Below are positions 52,447 to 63,285 of a DNA stretch of 64,000 nt, piece after piece. This stretch comes from Acanthosepion esculentum (taxonomy: Eukaryota; Mollusca; Cephalopoda; Sepiida; Sepiidae), in NCBI GenBank assembly GCA_964036315.1, contig OZ038508.1:48515524-48579523 (forward strand), in the 5' to 3' direction. The translations under genes and the position numbers were made by a program. Position 1 is the stretch's first letter, and every line of letters begins with the position of its first letter. The notes below the pieces were generated by a model. It saw only the letters and a program-made list of their open reading frames with translations. It was not told the DNA's origin and did not search any database.

Positions 52447-53113
52447 TTTTAAAGCTTTTCACCCCAAGCAAGGCTGGAAGCCACTAGCACGCAAGGGGTT
52501 ATAGAAGTTTTGGAGCGAGAGCAGATAGGAGTGTTAGAGGAAAGTATGTTGTAAAAGATAATGGATAGAACAAGGCAAGGGGTTACAGAAGATTTGGAGC
52601 GAGAGCAGATAGGAGTGAAAGAGGAAAGGATGTGGAGAAGGATAGTGGATAGATCAAGGCAACTGGAGATGTCGATTGACGTTAAATTTGAATAGTTGGA
52701 GATTATAGTTGTCAGGGAAACAGGAATAAGGAAGGGGGTTCAACAGGGGAGAGGTGCGAGATATGAAGCCATTGGAGTAGAAGAGATTTCTACATTTAAC
52801 AGTTTCAACAGTGAAACGGTGAGAGCGGGATGCCAGCGAAAGCAGCTCATCGGAGCAATTACCGTGAAAGTATTTGTAAAAAAGACAGAGCGAGGCGACG
52901 GCGCGTCTGTGAGAGAGCGACTGCAGACGAGATGACATATCAGGGACAATTACTTTGCATACCCGTCTCTGGATCTTATCAAGAACCCCGAGGCAAACAG
53001 AAGCGGATCCAGACCATATATGACAGTAATACTCCATGCAAGGGCGAATGGTTGATTTGTAGATTTGAAGGATCGATTCCGGGGAGAAATATTTCCTGGC
53101 CGGCATTTTTTTA
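52447..53113 (-). mobile_element. LINE family B, intact 154-codon C-terminal frame
   Basis: 52654-53118 (minus) reads FSPESILQIYKSTIRPCMEY, HIWSGSASVCLGVLDKIQRR, LFYKYFHGNCSDELLSLASR and ends FKFNVNRHLQLP, with no stop: a young copy but only the post-RT part. An in-frame deletion removed the LHEFKRSTRL block. The 3' UTR has the CACCCCAAGCAAGG signature and a tandem duplication of about 78 bp (GAGCGAGAGCAGATAGGAGT at 52513 and 52597). Confidence 0.88.
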
Positions 53114-53700
53114 ATCATTTAAAAAAAAAAAATCATTTTTTTGTTTCACTCTCAAAAACACTTGGCTTTATCTAAATGTTTATGGTTTTTACTACGTAGT
53201 GTATCACTTTTGTCTTTTTATAAGTGAGATTTTCTTGTTTGAGTCCATCTGTGCATGTTAGGATTTAAGGATGTAGCCGAGGGTGTATTCGAGCGAAACT
53301 ATCTGTTGTATTCCTGAGTAATTTTAGTGTCTTTGGGGATTATTTTCCCAGCAATACAGTTGAGCAGATAATTTCTTCTGTTTCTAAGTGACTACTCTAG
53401 TAATAGACATTTGGTTGTATAGATGGATAGAATGTGGTTGTCTTTTAAAGTAGTTTCCATATTCAGACAAGATGAATTGAGATCAATTACACATCAAATA
53501 TGTGTAAGACGGTGAGAGCTAGGGAAGAAAGATTTATTCTCCCATTTGCGTTTCTCCCGTTATGAGCATTGCTATATCCATGATAGAAAACCACCGATAT
53601 TTCACGGACGGAACAGAATAGCCGAAAGGAAAAAGAGTGACAAACATGCTTTGTTCTCAGAGAGATTTTTATATACCACGATATTCTTAAAACTAATATT
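53114..53700. other. No firm feature
   Basis: 53545-53690 resembles 32020-32170 (dispersed repeat). The rest is featureless. Confidence 0.35.
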
Positions 53701-53704
53701 TATA

Positions 53705-53740
<36 letters not shown>

Positions 53741-53780
53741 CATACATACATACATACATACATACATAGAGAGAGAGAGA
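53700..53780. repeat. (TA)n, (CATA)n, (GA)n compound microsatellite
   Basis: Three successive simple tracts, abutting a family i retroposon. Confidence 0.95.
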
Positions 53781-53799
53781 AATAATAAGGAGGATTTGA

Positions 53800-54085
53800 A
53801 ATAATCATAATTAAGTAATTCTTCGAGTCTAGAAGAAACTTCAGCAGAAGGAATTGGACGGCCGTTTCGTCCTATATTTGGTACTCATCTACAGTGCGCA
53901 TCTACTACCGAGAATTGAAACCCGAGGAGTTACGATAAGAGGCAAACGCCATGCTAACTGTACCAACTGGCCTCGGTGACGAAATGGTAACGAATGAGAT
54001 TCAATATAGCGCCGCTTGATCACATATTCCGTGGTGGAAGTCATCCGTGTTTCTCTTTACCCATAGGATTGTGCCCCCACGAGCT
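53800..54085 (-). mobile_element. tRNA-like retroposon with hammerhead remnant (family i, copy 3)
   Basis: On the minus strand: A-box-like TTAGCATGGCG, B-box-like GGTTTCAATTC, GATGCGCACTG, then a ribozyme remnant in which CUGAAGA has become UAGAUGA, with stem II weakened; GAAACGG and GUCC remain. It ends with the terminal block ATTACTTAATTATGATT. Gives an independent view of family i with the tRNA-like head better kept than at 6280. Confidence 0.7.
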
Positions 54086-54109
54086 ACGACTACTATCCCC
54101 ATATACATG

Positions 54110-54420
54110 CATACCATACATACAATATATCGCAAATATCTACACTGCAAAGCAAGGCACAAGGAGGATCAACAAAGAAAATGTTTTACATATAATTTGG
54201 AAATACTCCTGACCTGGTGAAGTCATTTTTAGGACTCCATATTTAAACGGACTGCATTTACGTATGTCCCAAAGGGAAACGGCACCATGTTCTTATAAGC
54301 TGTTGATGAAGCAGATTTAGCTTAAGTCTGGGCCCTTTGGTCCAGTCGAGAAGAAAGCAACCGTCTCGTTTGGTTGCTGTCCACGAACTGAAAAATGACT
54401 GCCCCTTTTGTGACTGCACT
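54110..54420 (+). repeat. Dispersed repeat E, copy 2
   Basis: Ordered matches to 32864-33290 (AATACTCCTG, TTTAGGACTCCA, AAACGG, GCAGATTTAGCTT, AAGAAAGCAACC). Confidence 0.6.
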
Positions 54421-54984
54421 TTTGTGACGTCCCGAAGCAGGCGCCTTATAGCGTACGTGAGTTACTTTCACTAAAGGGACATAGTTGCCTTCTGAATGCT
54501 TACAAGACTCTCCTTCTAAACAGTTTCTCAACCTCTCATGAGAAGACACTTGTATTTTGCTTTTTGTTGATATAATAACAATATAGGAACATACGTTATA
54601 CAAGCAACAATATAGAAAAGAATTTGCATGTAATGTCTAGACGATTGAAATAATGTCTAATAAATAGCACAAAAAGTTCTTCCTGTGTTAGAACAATGCA
54701 AAATATGGAAAAAAATACGTGCCGCAAAAAGAGAAGATAAATTAAGATATAAAATGCCTGGTCAATCTAATGACGCCCGGATATGGTCTCAGTTTGAATT
54801 TCTAAATCTGATGTTACTGAAGAAGGTGTAGTGACTGGTGTGACTACATTTAGTCATATAGCATCCAGAATGACTGGCTTCAGCTTGTCCACACATTTTC
54901 GCGTCGCTATTACGTGTATTAAAATTTTAATGTCTCTTCAGGATCTTGAATATATATCCTTTGTATGAAATGCATCTAATTTGT
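54421..54984. other. No recognisable feature
   Basis: No frames or element boundaries seen. Confidence 0.4.
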
Positions 54985-55575
54985 TATGCACACTATTTAC
55001 ATTATTCATAATTATACATAATTCCCTCTCCAAGTTCTCTACCGCCTTAACCAGGTACTGAACTCACACTCTTCGGGTCCTGTCACTGGATATAACTAAC
55101 GCCTTCATTCACAGTGCCATGTGACAGGACTCAAAGAGTGTGGGTTCAATGCCTGGTTAAGGCGGTGGAGAAATTGGAGAGGGAATTAAGCAGGGGATTA
55201 GACATGGCACGTGCAACTACATCAGTCTACCCCAGTAAGCGAAATAAACGGTTCAGTTCGACAGTCCAACCACCTGAAGAAGGCCGGAGCGTACAACGGC
55301 GGAAACGTGGTAATAAATACGGCGACAATGATGAGGACAATAGTCCGAATAATGTAAATAGTGTACATAATACCTCATCTCAAAAATTAACAGGAGCTAA
55401 CTGATAACTGACATCCATTAGACATGGCACATGCAACTAAAACAGTCTACCGCAGTGAGCGAAATAAAGGCTTCAGTTCGACATTCCAACCACCTGAATA
55501 AGGCCGAAACGTTGTAATAAACATGGCGACAAACATGAGGACAATAGTCCGAATGATGTAAATTGTGTTCAAAAA
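54985..55575 (+). mobile_element. tRNA-like fold-back element, partial dimer
   Basis: The inverted left part (54985-55110) includes an antisense tRNA-like module. Then a sense tRNA-like module (AGTGCCATGTGACAGG, GGGTTCAATGCCTGG, 55110-55165), body, and end CTGAAGAAGGCCGGAG ... CGGCGGAAACG. The body plus end is then repeated directly (55385-55575, with the core shortened to CTGAATAAGGCCGAAACG). The direct repeat resembles the tandem pLTR arrangement of PLEs and the dimers of retrozymes. Confidence 0.75.
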
Positions 55576-56615
55576 CTGTATTCAGGACATTGATATTTGA
55601 AAATTTCAAGATGCAAAGATGTTGTCCTAATAATCATCTGAAGTCGTTAGCCATTTTGTTTGTCCGGAAATAACTGGTAGAAATGTATCAATGCCACGAG
55701 ACTTGGTGCCTATAGGATTTGTTCTTTTTTTTGTCATTGTTTTTTTTTGTGTGTAATAAACAGGAAGCAACGCATAGTTATTTTGAAAGTTTTGATAAAC
55801 GGGCGGACTAACGGGCGTCACAAATTTTATATATAAATAGAAGAATGTCTTGTTTATTGCACCAGAATGAACCCACTTTCATCTTAAATGCATTTATTAA
55901 GCAAACAAACCTTTTTTCATCCATGGATAAACATGCATTTCCTAAAATTATGATCGGCTAAATTATATAGCAAATTGTTACATTTTACTTTATAAATAAT
56001 ATATTTTGGAAGCCTGTCTTTTAAGCACTTTGAAATATGGTTGATGAATGCAATGTTTTGAATAGAAATATGAATTAAACATTTATTTAGTTGTAAATCA
56101 TTTAAAGTATATGGTCATATCTAATAGAATATCCCAGTTGTATAAGCTCACGTAGAAAATTCCACAAAACAAATATTTACTTCCGTCTTAAATGGATTTT
56201 GACAAAAATTGCGTTTGGTTTTTGTTTTGACTTCACAACTCGAAAGCCATTCATCACTGTTCCGTTTTTGAATTAGTGTTTCCTCGACGTGCCTTTGTTT
56301 TATCTTTAAATTATTCAGCTATGCATCTTCATCTTCATACACAATGTTGTTACAGTTTGACGGTAATCTATTGCTGTGCAGAAGTTGGCCATCATAGTCG
56401 GAGGTTACTGGGTATTTTTGTTTAGATATAACCGATTTATTTATTTTTTTTTACATGATCGGAATTAATCGCAAAAAACCCCAGAATATTGCAAATGCTG
56501 CAAATAAAGATTTTAGGAACATTTTTTTGAAATGCAGAAAGGGAAACATTTTACAGGTTTTAAAATATATTTGGAAAATTTTTTAGCAATCTGCATATCT
56601 ACGTATATTCCGTTC
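55576..56615. other. No recognisable feature
   Basis: AT-rich, no coherent frame. Confidence 0.4.
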
Positions 56616-56617
56616 AG

Positions 56618-56618
<1 letters not shown>

Positions 56619-56657
<39 letters not shown>

Positions 56658-56660
56658 CGG
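56619..56660. repeat. (TCTA)n microsatellite
   Basis: Tetranucleotide tract; same motif class as the 34300 array, opposite strand. Confidence 0.95.
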
Positions 56661-56718
56661 ACTGTTCATATTCATCAGTCTATCTACCTCAGACTATTCA
56701 TAGCTATATATGTATGTA

Positions 56719-57238
56719 TCAGGTCATCCCATAAGTTCTGTCCGAATTTCGAATAAAGAAAACAAGTGACCAAATGTTACATTTAATTACAGATTCAATC
56801 AACAATATATTTTCCCTGATTATCTATGACTTACTTCCATCTATTAACAAGCTTACTAATTCCATTACTGTAAATTTCTTTTGGATTTGATCCGAAGAAA
56901 TCACAATTTTGCAAACCATCTTCTGCAAGTTCTTTCATTCACATATTCCTCTCCATAAACTGAGTGAATGTTTCTTGCCGCTTCGGCTGCTGAGTTTCTT
57001 TTCTTGAACTGTTAAAGCATTATATGCCTCAAATGATTCTTGGGTACTTCCATGTTAGCAGGGACTTAATCAAACAAAATTTAATTTTATTGTTCTCTGA
57101 AATAAAATTTGATCAGTTTAAATGCATCTAAACATAAAAAATAATGTTCATCTCCATTAGACATTATAAAATACTCTTTAAATTTCGTTTATTTTAACAA
57201 AAAGTTAAAATTCGGACAGAACTTATCGGATGACCTAA
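56719..57238 (-). mobile_element. 520-bp internally deleted mariner (MITE-like)
   Basis: The same TIRs as 7873-9160 (TCAGGTCATCCCATAAGTTC and complement), TA on both sides. Sequence matches the full copy up to the equivalent of 8061 and resumes at about 8829; about 767 bp of transposase is missing, with AA shared at the junction. It cannot encode transposase but keeps both ends, so could be mobilised in trans. Confidence 0.92.
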
Positions 57239-57261
57239 TATTTATGTAGCAATCTCAGACT

Positions 57262-57360
57262 GTTCATATCTATCTATCTATCTATCTATCTGTCTGTCTG
57301 TCTGTCTGCCTGTCTGTCTATCTATCTTAGTCTGTTCAGATCTATCTATCTATATACATA
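57262..57360. repeat. (TCTA)n/(TCTG)n microsatellite
   Basis: Tetranucleotide tract following the mariner; TCTGTTCATATCTATC words resemble the GATA array spacer. Confidence 0.9.
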
Positions 57361-58660
57361 TATTAATAAATATTTTGGCAGCAACCTTTCTTTCAAACAT
57401 CTTACACTGATTACGGCCGACAAGGAAGACTGACTTCATTTTTACACACACACATATATATCAGTCTGTTCATATCTATATATCCATATCAGTCCGTTCA
57501 TATCTATCTATCTATCCACACATGAATACGCAAACACATAAACTTACGAATAGACATCATCGTCTGATTCCAACATAGATAAACTAGAATCATTATACAC
57601 TTATATATATGTAGTAATATTTACGGTCTTTCAGTTAAAGTTGGAATGCGTTAATTTCTTGGAACTTCGAATGGACGCGTTATCTCACCATGAATTCGGA
57701 AAGCCATAAATTATACTAACGGATGTTTAACAAGTCGAATGCATGAGAAACATGATTTACCAATGAAAATCAAACAACAAAAACGTAAAAAATACCAGAA
57801 TTTCTTTCTTTTTTCACCATCTATATCTCCTTCTCTGATGAAGCTTTAATAAATGCGAAACAGGTTATATTGATGAACGTTTCCTATTTGTTATTTAATG
57901 TAGCACTGTGTCAGATTCCGATCCAAGTTTATAAAAAATAAAAATTTAGTGAATCAGAGAAATGAAATAGCTATCCATTGCCGTCAAAAACTTTCCTTAA
58001 ATAATATTTAAAAATAAAATTTTTAAAAATGAAACCTGGTAATATACCTACTTATATTTGATATGAAAAAATAATTTTAAATAATTTAAGTAATTCTATT
58101 ACTTTTACTTGTTTTAAAAAGAAATATAGTCTATTAGCAATTAAGAGTTAAAATATTTTAAAATTGTAGTTAAATAAAACGTATTCTAACGCAAAGACCC
58201 AAAAAAGAATCTTTAATTATACAAGTAGGAAAAAATGCCGAAAGACTTTTTGCCGTTAATAAAAAACAAAACACAGACGACATGCATTTAACGGATGTCA
58301 GAATTCGTTGAAAAATACACCTCTACCCTCCCTAAACTTAACCTCTTTTTCGAACGTAACTCATAATTGATACAACAGTAGTTAATAAAAATGAACATGT
58401 TACCGCCCCTGTCTGAATGATTACATTTCTCTGTATCCTTGGAAACACAAATTATGAATATATGTGTCCGTTTAAAACTTAGTAAATTTAAAAATAAGTT
58501 ATTTCAATATTCGCTTGAAGATGAAACGGAACTAATGCGTTTAATTTAAATATATAATTAAATTTGAAGTTTTTAGCTTCCATTTTTGAAACATGGTTAT
58601 TACTGTGTAGCGAAAAACATATTTTAAATTAGTTAATTTATAAGATCTACATTTGATCCC
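57361..58660. other. No firm feature
   Basis: A CUGAUGA ... GAAAC ... GUU string at 57836-57870 has no paired stems I or II. Otherwise AT-rich and featureless. Confidence 0.4.
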
Positions 58661-58665
58661 AACGT

Positions 58666-58686
58666 ATCTATCTATCTATCTATCTA

Positions 58687-58745
<59 letters not shown>
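58666..58745. repeat. (TCTA)n then (TA)n microsatellite
   Basis: TCTA to about 58690, then TA. Confidence 0.95.
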
Positions 58746-58748
<3 letters not shown>

Positions 58749-58989
58749 ATACTGTTCGTTCCTATAAACATCATTCATATTTCAAATCTAAGAGAGGTTG
58801 TAATTTTTCATCTATCTTTTCGTATGTGCCTTTATATCTGTTTATCAATCTCACAACGTCCATTACATGATTGATAAGAACGATTACCTCAAATCAAAAA
58901 ATCGGCCAGAAACACTTCAAGTTTTTGGGTTACTGTGTTTCGGTTCGTTTTTTTTTTTATGTGATTTGATCCTTCTTATCAAATCGCAC

Positions 58990-59650
58990 GATGAAATTTA
59001 ACTTGGACGACTACTCTTCTACATCTTTTTGTCTTAATGTGCGCGTTCCTTAGGGCTCTATCCTTGGACCTACTTTGGTTTTCATCAACGACCATTCCCG
59101 ATGTTATTATTTCCCAACTCCGTGATGACAAAACCGTTTACTCCTGTTTTAATGGAAAGTGCAATCAGTTTGATAAAATCAAATTGGCCGCTCATCCTGA
59201 AAATGACAATTTAGCAACTGTTTATTGTTGTTAGCTGAGGCAAGAAATTGCTTTTAACAGTAAAGCGCCCATTTCACCCCTTCTAAAAATGAGATTTTCC
59301 CATTTAGTCCCATTAAGCAGCTCTTTTAACTTTAATCAGAGCATATTTGATGCTAACGTCGAAGAAAACAACTCATTGTCAGTCTAATGCTTTCCACTGA
59401 TATCAAATGAAACAATTATATTGAATCAATCACTAGGTCAGCTGCTAGGAATGTCTATTCCCGATGGTAGATATTATTTATCGCCAGAATAAATAACGCA
59501 CATTTTTAAGACTACCATCGAATATTGCTGCTCCATCGCATCTGGTGTTTCTTAAATATACCTAGAGATTCTTGAAAATATCCATAGAAGTATCTGAAAA
59601 TTTATCGAAACACCTACGTGACATAGCCTCCTTGTGCCTTTTCTATATAT
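58990..59650 (+). pseudogene. LINE family B with RT motif B/C remains
   Basis: GSILGPTLVFIND (motif B region) is followed by SQLRDDKTVYSCFNGKCNQF, aligned with the family SSQVGIYADDTTTYSC, so the YADD is degraded to RDD. Then the KTTHCQSNAFH- and IKWNNYIESIT-like blocks and EYCCSIASGVS, frame-broken. Only this and the 18480 copy reach into the RT. Confidence 0.7.
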
Positions 59651-59669
59651 GGTTTGGATTTGGGCTTAG

Positions 59670-60395
59670 GTTTATTTTGTTTTATGGCATATCAACCTCA
59701 GTGGATTATTTAATGTCGACAAGATTTTTTACGAAAGGTTCATATGAATAGAATATGTATTCTTTGTAAAAAATCAGTTTATAGATCAGGTACCATTGAT
59801 ATATTTTTGTAAAGAGGGGTTTTGTCGAAGGCCAAATGTATTCTTTGTAAGAAATCAGTTCATAGATCAGTGTTTGGGTTTATTTTGTTTAATGGCATAT
59901 CAACCTCAATGTGTTATTTCATGCCGACAAGATTTTTAGGACAGCTTCGTATGAATAGAATATGTATTCTTTGTAAGAAATCAGTTCATAGATCAGGTAC
60001 CATTGATATATTTTTGTAAAGAGGGGTTTTGTCGAAGAACAAATGTATTTATGGTAATATTTTTTTTTCAAAAATGTTTGGCTGGTAATAAATTTTATTC
60101 TTTTCAAAAATGTATTATTGGCAATTTTTTTAATAATGGATTGCTGGTAATTTTTTTTTTCAATAATATATTGTTGGTATTTTCACTATAAAAATCTATT
60201 TTTATATTTTCATAATGTTTGGAGCCCAGATTGGATATTCATTATTTGCCCATAGCTGGGGGCCTGACAGATGCTACCACCCAGGGTCAGGGTGGACATG
60301 GGAACAACAGCAGTTAAGAGTTGGTTCCATGCTCCTCAAAACATTCCATTCAGAGGCCGGATGTAGTTTATCGTCATACCCAGGACGCCCTTTTC
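59670..60395 (+). repeat. Dispersed repeat D with duplicated head, array and tail
   Basis: The head GGCATATCAACCTCA occurs at 59685 and again at 59896, each followed by TGAATAGAATATGTATTCTT and ATCAGTTCATAGATCAG-type sequence, then four diverged tandem units (TTGCTGGTAATTTT), then the tail GATGCTACCACCCAGGGTCA and GTAGTTTATCGTCATACCCA. This is the most complete copy. Confidence 0.75.
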
Positions 60396-60900
60396 TATAT
60401 ATACTTTCAAGGTAATTGTTCGGATGAATTGTTCACTATGATACCTAGATTTTATAAATTTAAGCGCTGTACTAGATTGGATTGGCTAAATGTATGGTGG
60501 AACAGGATTTGGGAGAAAAGACACAATTTATTAAGAGCTACAAAGGACAGGAAATTGTGGAGAGCCATGATGGCCTACGTCCAGAGGGGACACGGCACAA
60601 GAAAAAAGACGAGATTGCTGGAAAAGTCTTATCATTTTACAGTTTAAATGCCTAGATATAACCGTACGTTCTATGCTTACTGTTACTTTTCTCGCACATC
60701 ATCCTTGTGGAAGTCACTCCCTGCTTATTGTTTTCCAGTCGACTTTGATCTTCAAAAAATTAAATGCAAAGTCAATCTTATCTTCTGTTTTGTTAATTCC
60801 TGTTCTTTTATTGTTCTTGCTCCTTGATAATGTTTATCTATTTCTTAGATTAGTTCACAGTCGGTAACTTCCTCACCCACCTCGTGCATCTTAGTGGCTT
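60395..60900 (+). mobile_element. LINE family B 3' end interrupted by a LINE A insertion
   Basis: IYFQGNCSDELFTMIPRFYK and FKRCTRL run to 60477. The family continues after the insertion at about 60622 with SYHFTV, RTFYAYCYFSRTSSLWKSLP and FDLQKIKCKVN. The 3' UTR near 60893 (TTAGTGGCTTTCTTGCCTTG) and the TGATTAAAAG tail fit the family. Confidence 0.85.
60480..60622 (+). mobile_element. LINE family A 3' tip nested in LINE B
   Basis: Reads LLRATKDRKLWRAMMAYVQR and GHGT, the extreme C-terminus of family A (compare IAYALKGHGT at 21039), then AAGAAAAAAGACG as the 3' tail. AGATTG on both sides (60474 and 60613 regions) may be a short target duplication. A strongly 5'-truncated insertion of about 140 bp. 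Confidence 0.75.
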
Positions 60901-60959
60901 TCTTGCCTTGATTGGGGTTACATGATTAAAAGAAATATATTTAGTTACTATGAAAATGT

Positions 60960-61500
60960 CAATCTTAATGACTTACAACATATATTTCAATAAGATTAAT
61001 CAAATAAATACTGTCATCTCTTTTCAAGATTCTTCTTTGGCGAACCGGAAACAAGACAGATGATATTAAAATGGCGCGCGGGATATCGTAAACTAATCAA
61101 TCAGGATGAAATATGTTGGGGTCTTTGTTTTCATGGCAAAATAATATTTTATTCCTCTTCGATCTTTACACTTTAGTTGATATAGTATATTAGTATATAT
61201 AGCATTTTAATTGATATAGTATATTTATGTTATTAATACGGATTTGATACTGTTTAGTGTAAAGCAATGCAATTTAGCTATTATTGGATTATTGGAAAGG
61301 TAGACACGATCCTATCAGGACCTACCAAAACACGCTTTGATTTTGTATGATAAAAGCATAAAGTAATCGAATGACCTGGTGCAATCTAACCGGAAACCAG
61401 AAAGATGGTCAGCACTGACAAAGATTTACTAATATTAATAATAAATAACTGAAATAATTGACTACGGTTTGTTTCCAAATATAGATGATAGAGGCACCCA
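60960..61500. other. No recognisable feature
   Basis: AT-rich; no frames or repeats recognised. Confidence 0.4.
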
Positions 61501-61501
61501 C

Positions 61502-61504
<3 letters not shown>

Positions 61505-61558
<54 letters not shown>
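61505..61558. repeat. (TA)n microsatellite
   Basis: Followed by T14 and the SINE body. Confidence 0.95.
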
Positions 61559-61566
<8 letters not shown>

Positions 61567-61569
61567 TTT

Positions 61570-61726
61570 TTCTCTGAAAATTTCTCGGACATTCAGGCCG
61601 GTAAATGTTATTTAATACTGTTTATTATAAAACAGAGCATTTGCTTAAATACTTGTATCTATAAAAAGAACGTTAAACATATCATAAAATGTCTTTAAAA
61701 TAAATTGTCGGACATTGTCCAATTCA
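61570..61726 (+). mobile_element. Class II tRNA SINE, head missing
   Basis: Body CTCGGACATTCAGGCCGGTA, ACTGTTTATTATAAAACAGA and GTCTTTAAAATAAATTGTCG match 32340-32460. The tRNA head is replaced by (TA)n/T-run; the 3' end also meets (TA)n. Confidence 0.85.
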
Positions 61727-61739
61727 AATATATATATAT

Positions 61740-61800
<61 letters not shown>

Positions 61801-61822
61801 TAGATAGATAGATAGATAGATA
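61727..61822. repeat. (TA)n then (GATA)n microsatellite
   Basis: TA with an AAA interruption, then GATA from 61797. Confidence 0.95.
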
Positions 61823-61954
61823 TAGGTATATAGATATATGTCCCTTCAACTAACAAGGTACAGCGATTGACTTATTTTCTTTAATTTTTCTTGTATTCGT
61901 ACAAGTGTTTTCTTTTCCGGGAAAAAAGTGTGTAATTCAAAGGTTTTGCATATC

Positions 61955-62350
61955 GCAGCGCTTCCGGCTATTCTTTTAGCCATTATCAAGGGCTATTTTC
62001 ATTTTTTTAAATTTTTACCTGAATAAGTTTTTTTTTGCCTAAAGCATATTGTGGCCGTGTTCAGAGATAATGTTATTGTTTGTTGGATTTTACTTTTTAG
62101 TGCATCCATTTTTCTGTTTCTTTACATGTGGATTAGAATAGTATACTTGTATTTTCTACTAGTATGTCTAAATGTGTCCTAATTAATCTATGGACGTTAA
62201 GATGTAACTTGAAACGGCTAAATAGGCATGTAGTAGTATGACCAATATAATTATTTAGGAGTTTGGTTTGATCAGGGGCATTTGAACTCGTAAATAATAC
62301 TGGTACTTTTTATTTCTGATTTTGCAAATGTGTTGCTATTTTTGATAATG
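61955..62350 (-). pseudogene. Third Penelope-like fragment: GIY-YIG domain and 3' terminus
   Basis: On the minus strand: VLFTSSNAPDQTKLLNNYIG followed by HTTTCLFSRFKLHLN, matching VYKFRCPLGD...NNIYVGHTTNSLSRRLTLHLN of the element at 10602, then LDILVENTSIL. About 270 bp downstream (61970-62000) lies a UUGAUAAUGGCUA ... UAGCCGGAAGC core, equivalent in position to that in the terminal arms of the first PLE. Stops and the missing RT show it is a relic of the same PLE subfamily. Confidence 0.8.
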
Positions 62351-62352
62351 AG

Positions 62353-62425
<73 letters not shown>
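62353..62425. repeat. (TA)n microsatellite
   Basis: Immediately precedes a family iii element. Confidence 0.95.
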
Positions 62426-62427
<2 letters not shown>

Positions 62428-62727
62428 GCTCTTGAAAATACATTTCAATTGAGCACTGTTGCGTAATAAGCTAAATCTACAAACAACAGCCACCTGCACT
62501 AATGCAAAGCTCTTCAGTAAAATGAATGCAGCACTTTGGCTTATTGGCATTTGTTTACATTTGTAAAAACAATTTGCTGGATTTAGTTGTGTAACTCTAC
62601 CTAGTGAAGATAGCTCTGGCTGATAGCAAATTAGTTGTGTTTCAATCCTGGCTTGAGGCATTCGGAAGTCTAGTCGCACTGAAGAGCTGTGCTACATCGA
62701 AACAGTAGTCTGTGAATGACATAATAA

Positions 62728-62731
<4 letters not shown>
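62425..62731 (+). mobile_element. tRNA-like element with hammerhead-like core, family iii (copy 2)
   Basis: CAGCTCTTGAAAATACATTT and CAATTGAGCACTG at the left; inverted core trace AGCTCTTCAG (62508); B-box-like GTGTTTCAATCCTGG (62636); then CUGAAGA (62679-62685), stem II GCUGU...ACAUC (4 of 5 pairs), GAAAC, and ACAG-UAGU-CUGU as stem III. The next base is G, which is not permitted at the cleavage position, and no stem I is seen. Bracketed by TA tracts on both sides like copy 1. Confidence 0.65.

Positions 62732-62796
<65 letters not shown>
62732..62796. repeat. (TA)n microsatellite
   Basis: Immediately follows the family iii element. Confidence 0.95.
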
Positions 62797-62799
<3 letters not shown>

Positions 62800-63285
62800 G
62801 TAAGTATGTATTTAAACAACAAATGTTCTTGAGGGCATATTTTTTTTTTTAAATATGCATTGTGTGTCGATTCATTTTGCTGGTCGGCTTTTCCAAATTT
62901 GGAATAAACCTTTTCAGACAAGAAGGGAATTCTGTCAAGAAATATAGTTCAAGCTTTGCGAGTCTCGAAAAATATTTATATTTATGTTCGTTTTATATCC
63001 ATATATTGGCTACCATAATGGTTCCTCAGTGATTTATATTCTGGGACCATGGAAAGTTTTGGGCCGACATGACATCAAACATACTCTCCCGTCGGTCCAG
63101 CCGAGAGTGATCATTTCTCGATTAGCATTCTGGCTTACCTTCCGCGTGAGTACAAGAATTGAACTCTATCGGATAACGATATATAATATCTTGGGTATAA
63201 GATATAGCCGATTTCCGTTATATTCTTTTTTATTTTTGTTTGTGTTTCCATCACTTTTGTTATTAAATACTCCACAATGAGATAA
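62797..63285. other. No recognisable feature
   Basis: A 98-codon plus-strand frame (62984-63280) matches no known protein. No element ends seen. Confidence 0.35.

Noticed and set aside
57836..57870. CUGAUGA ... GAAAC ... GUU string
   Set aside because: No stem I and hardly any stem II can be drawn; likely chance.
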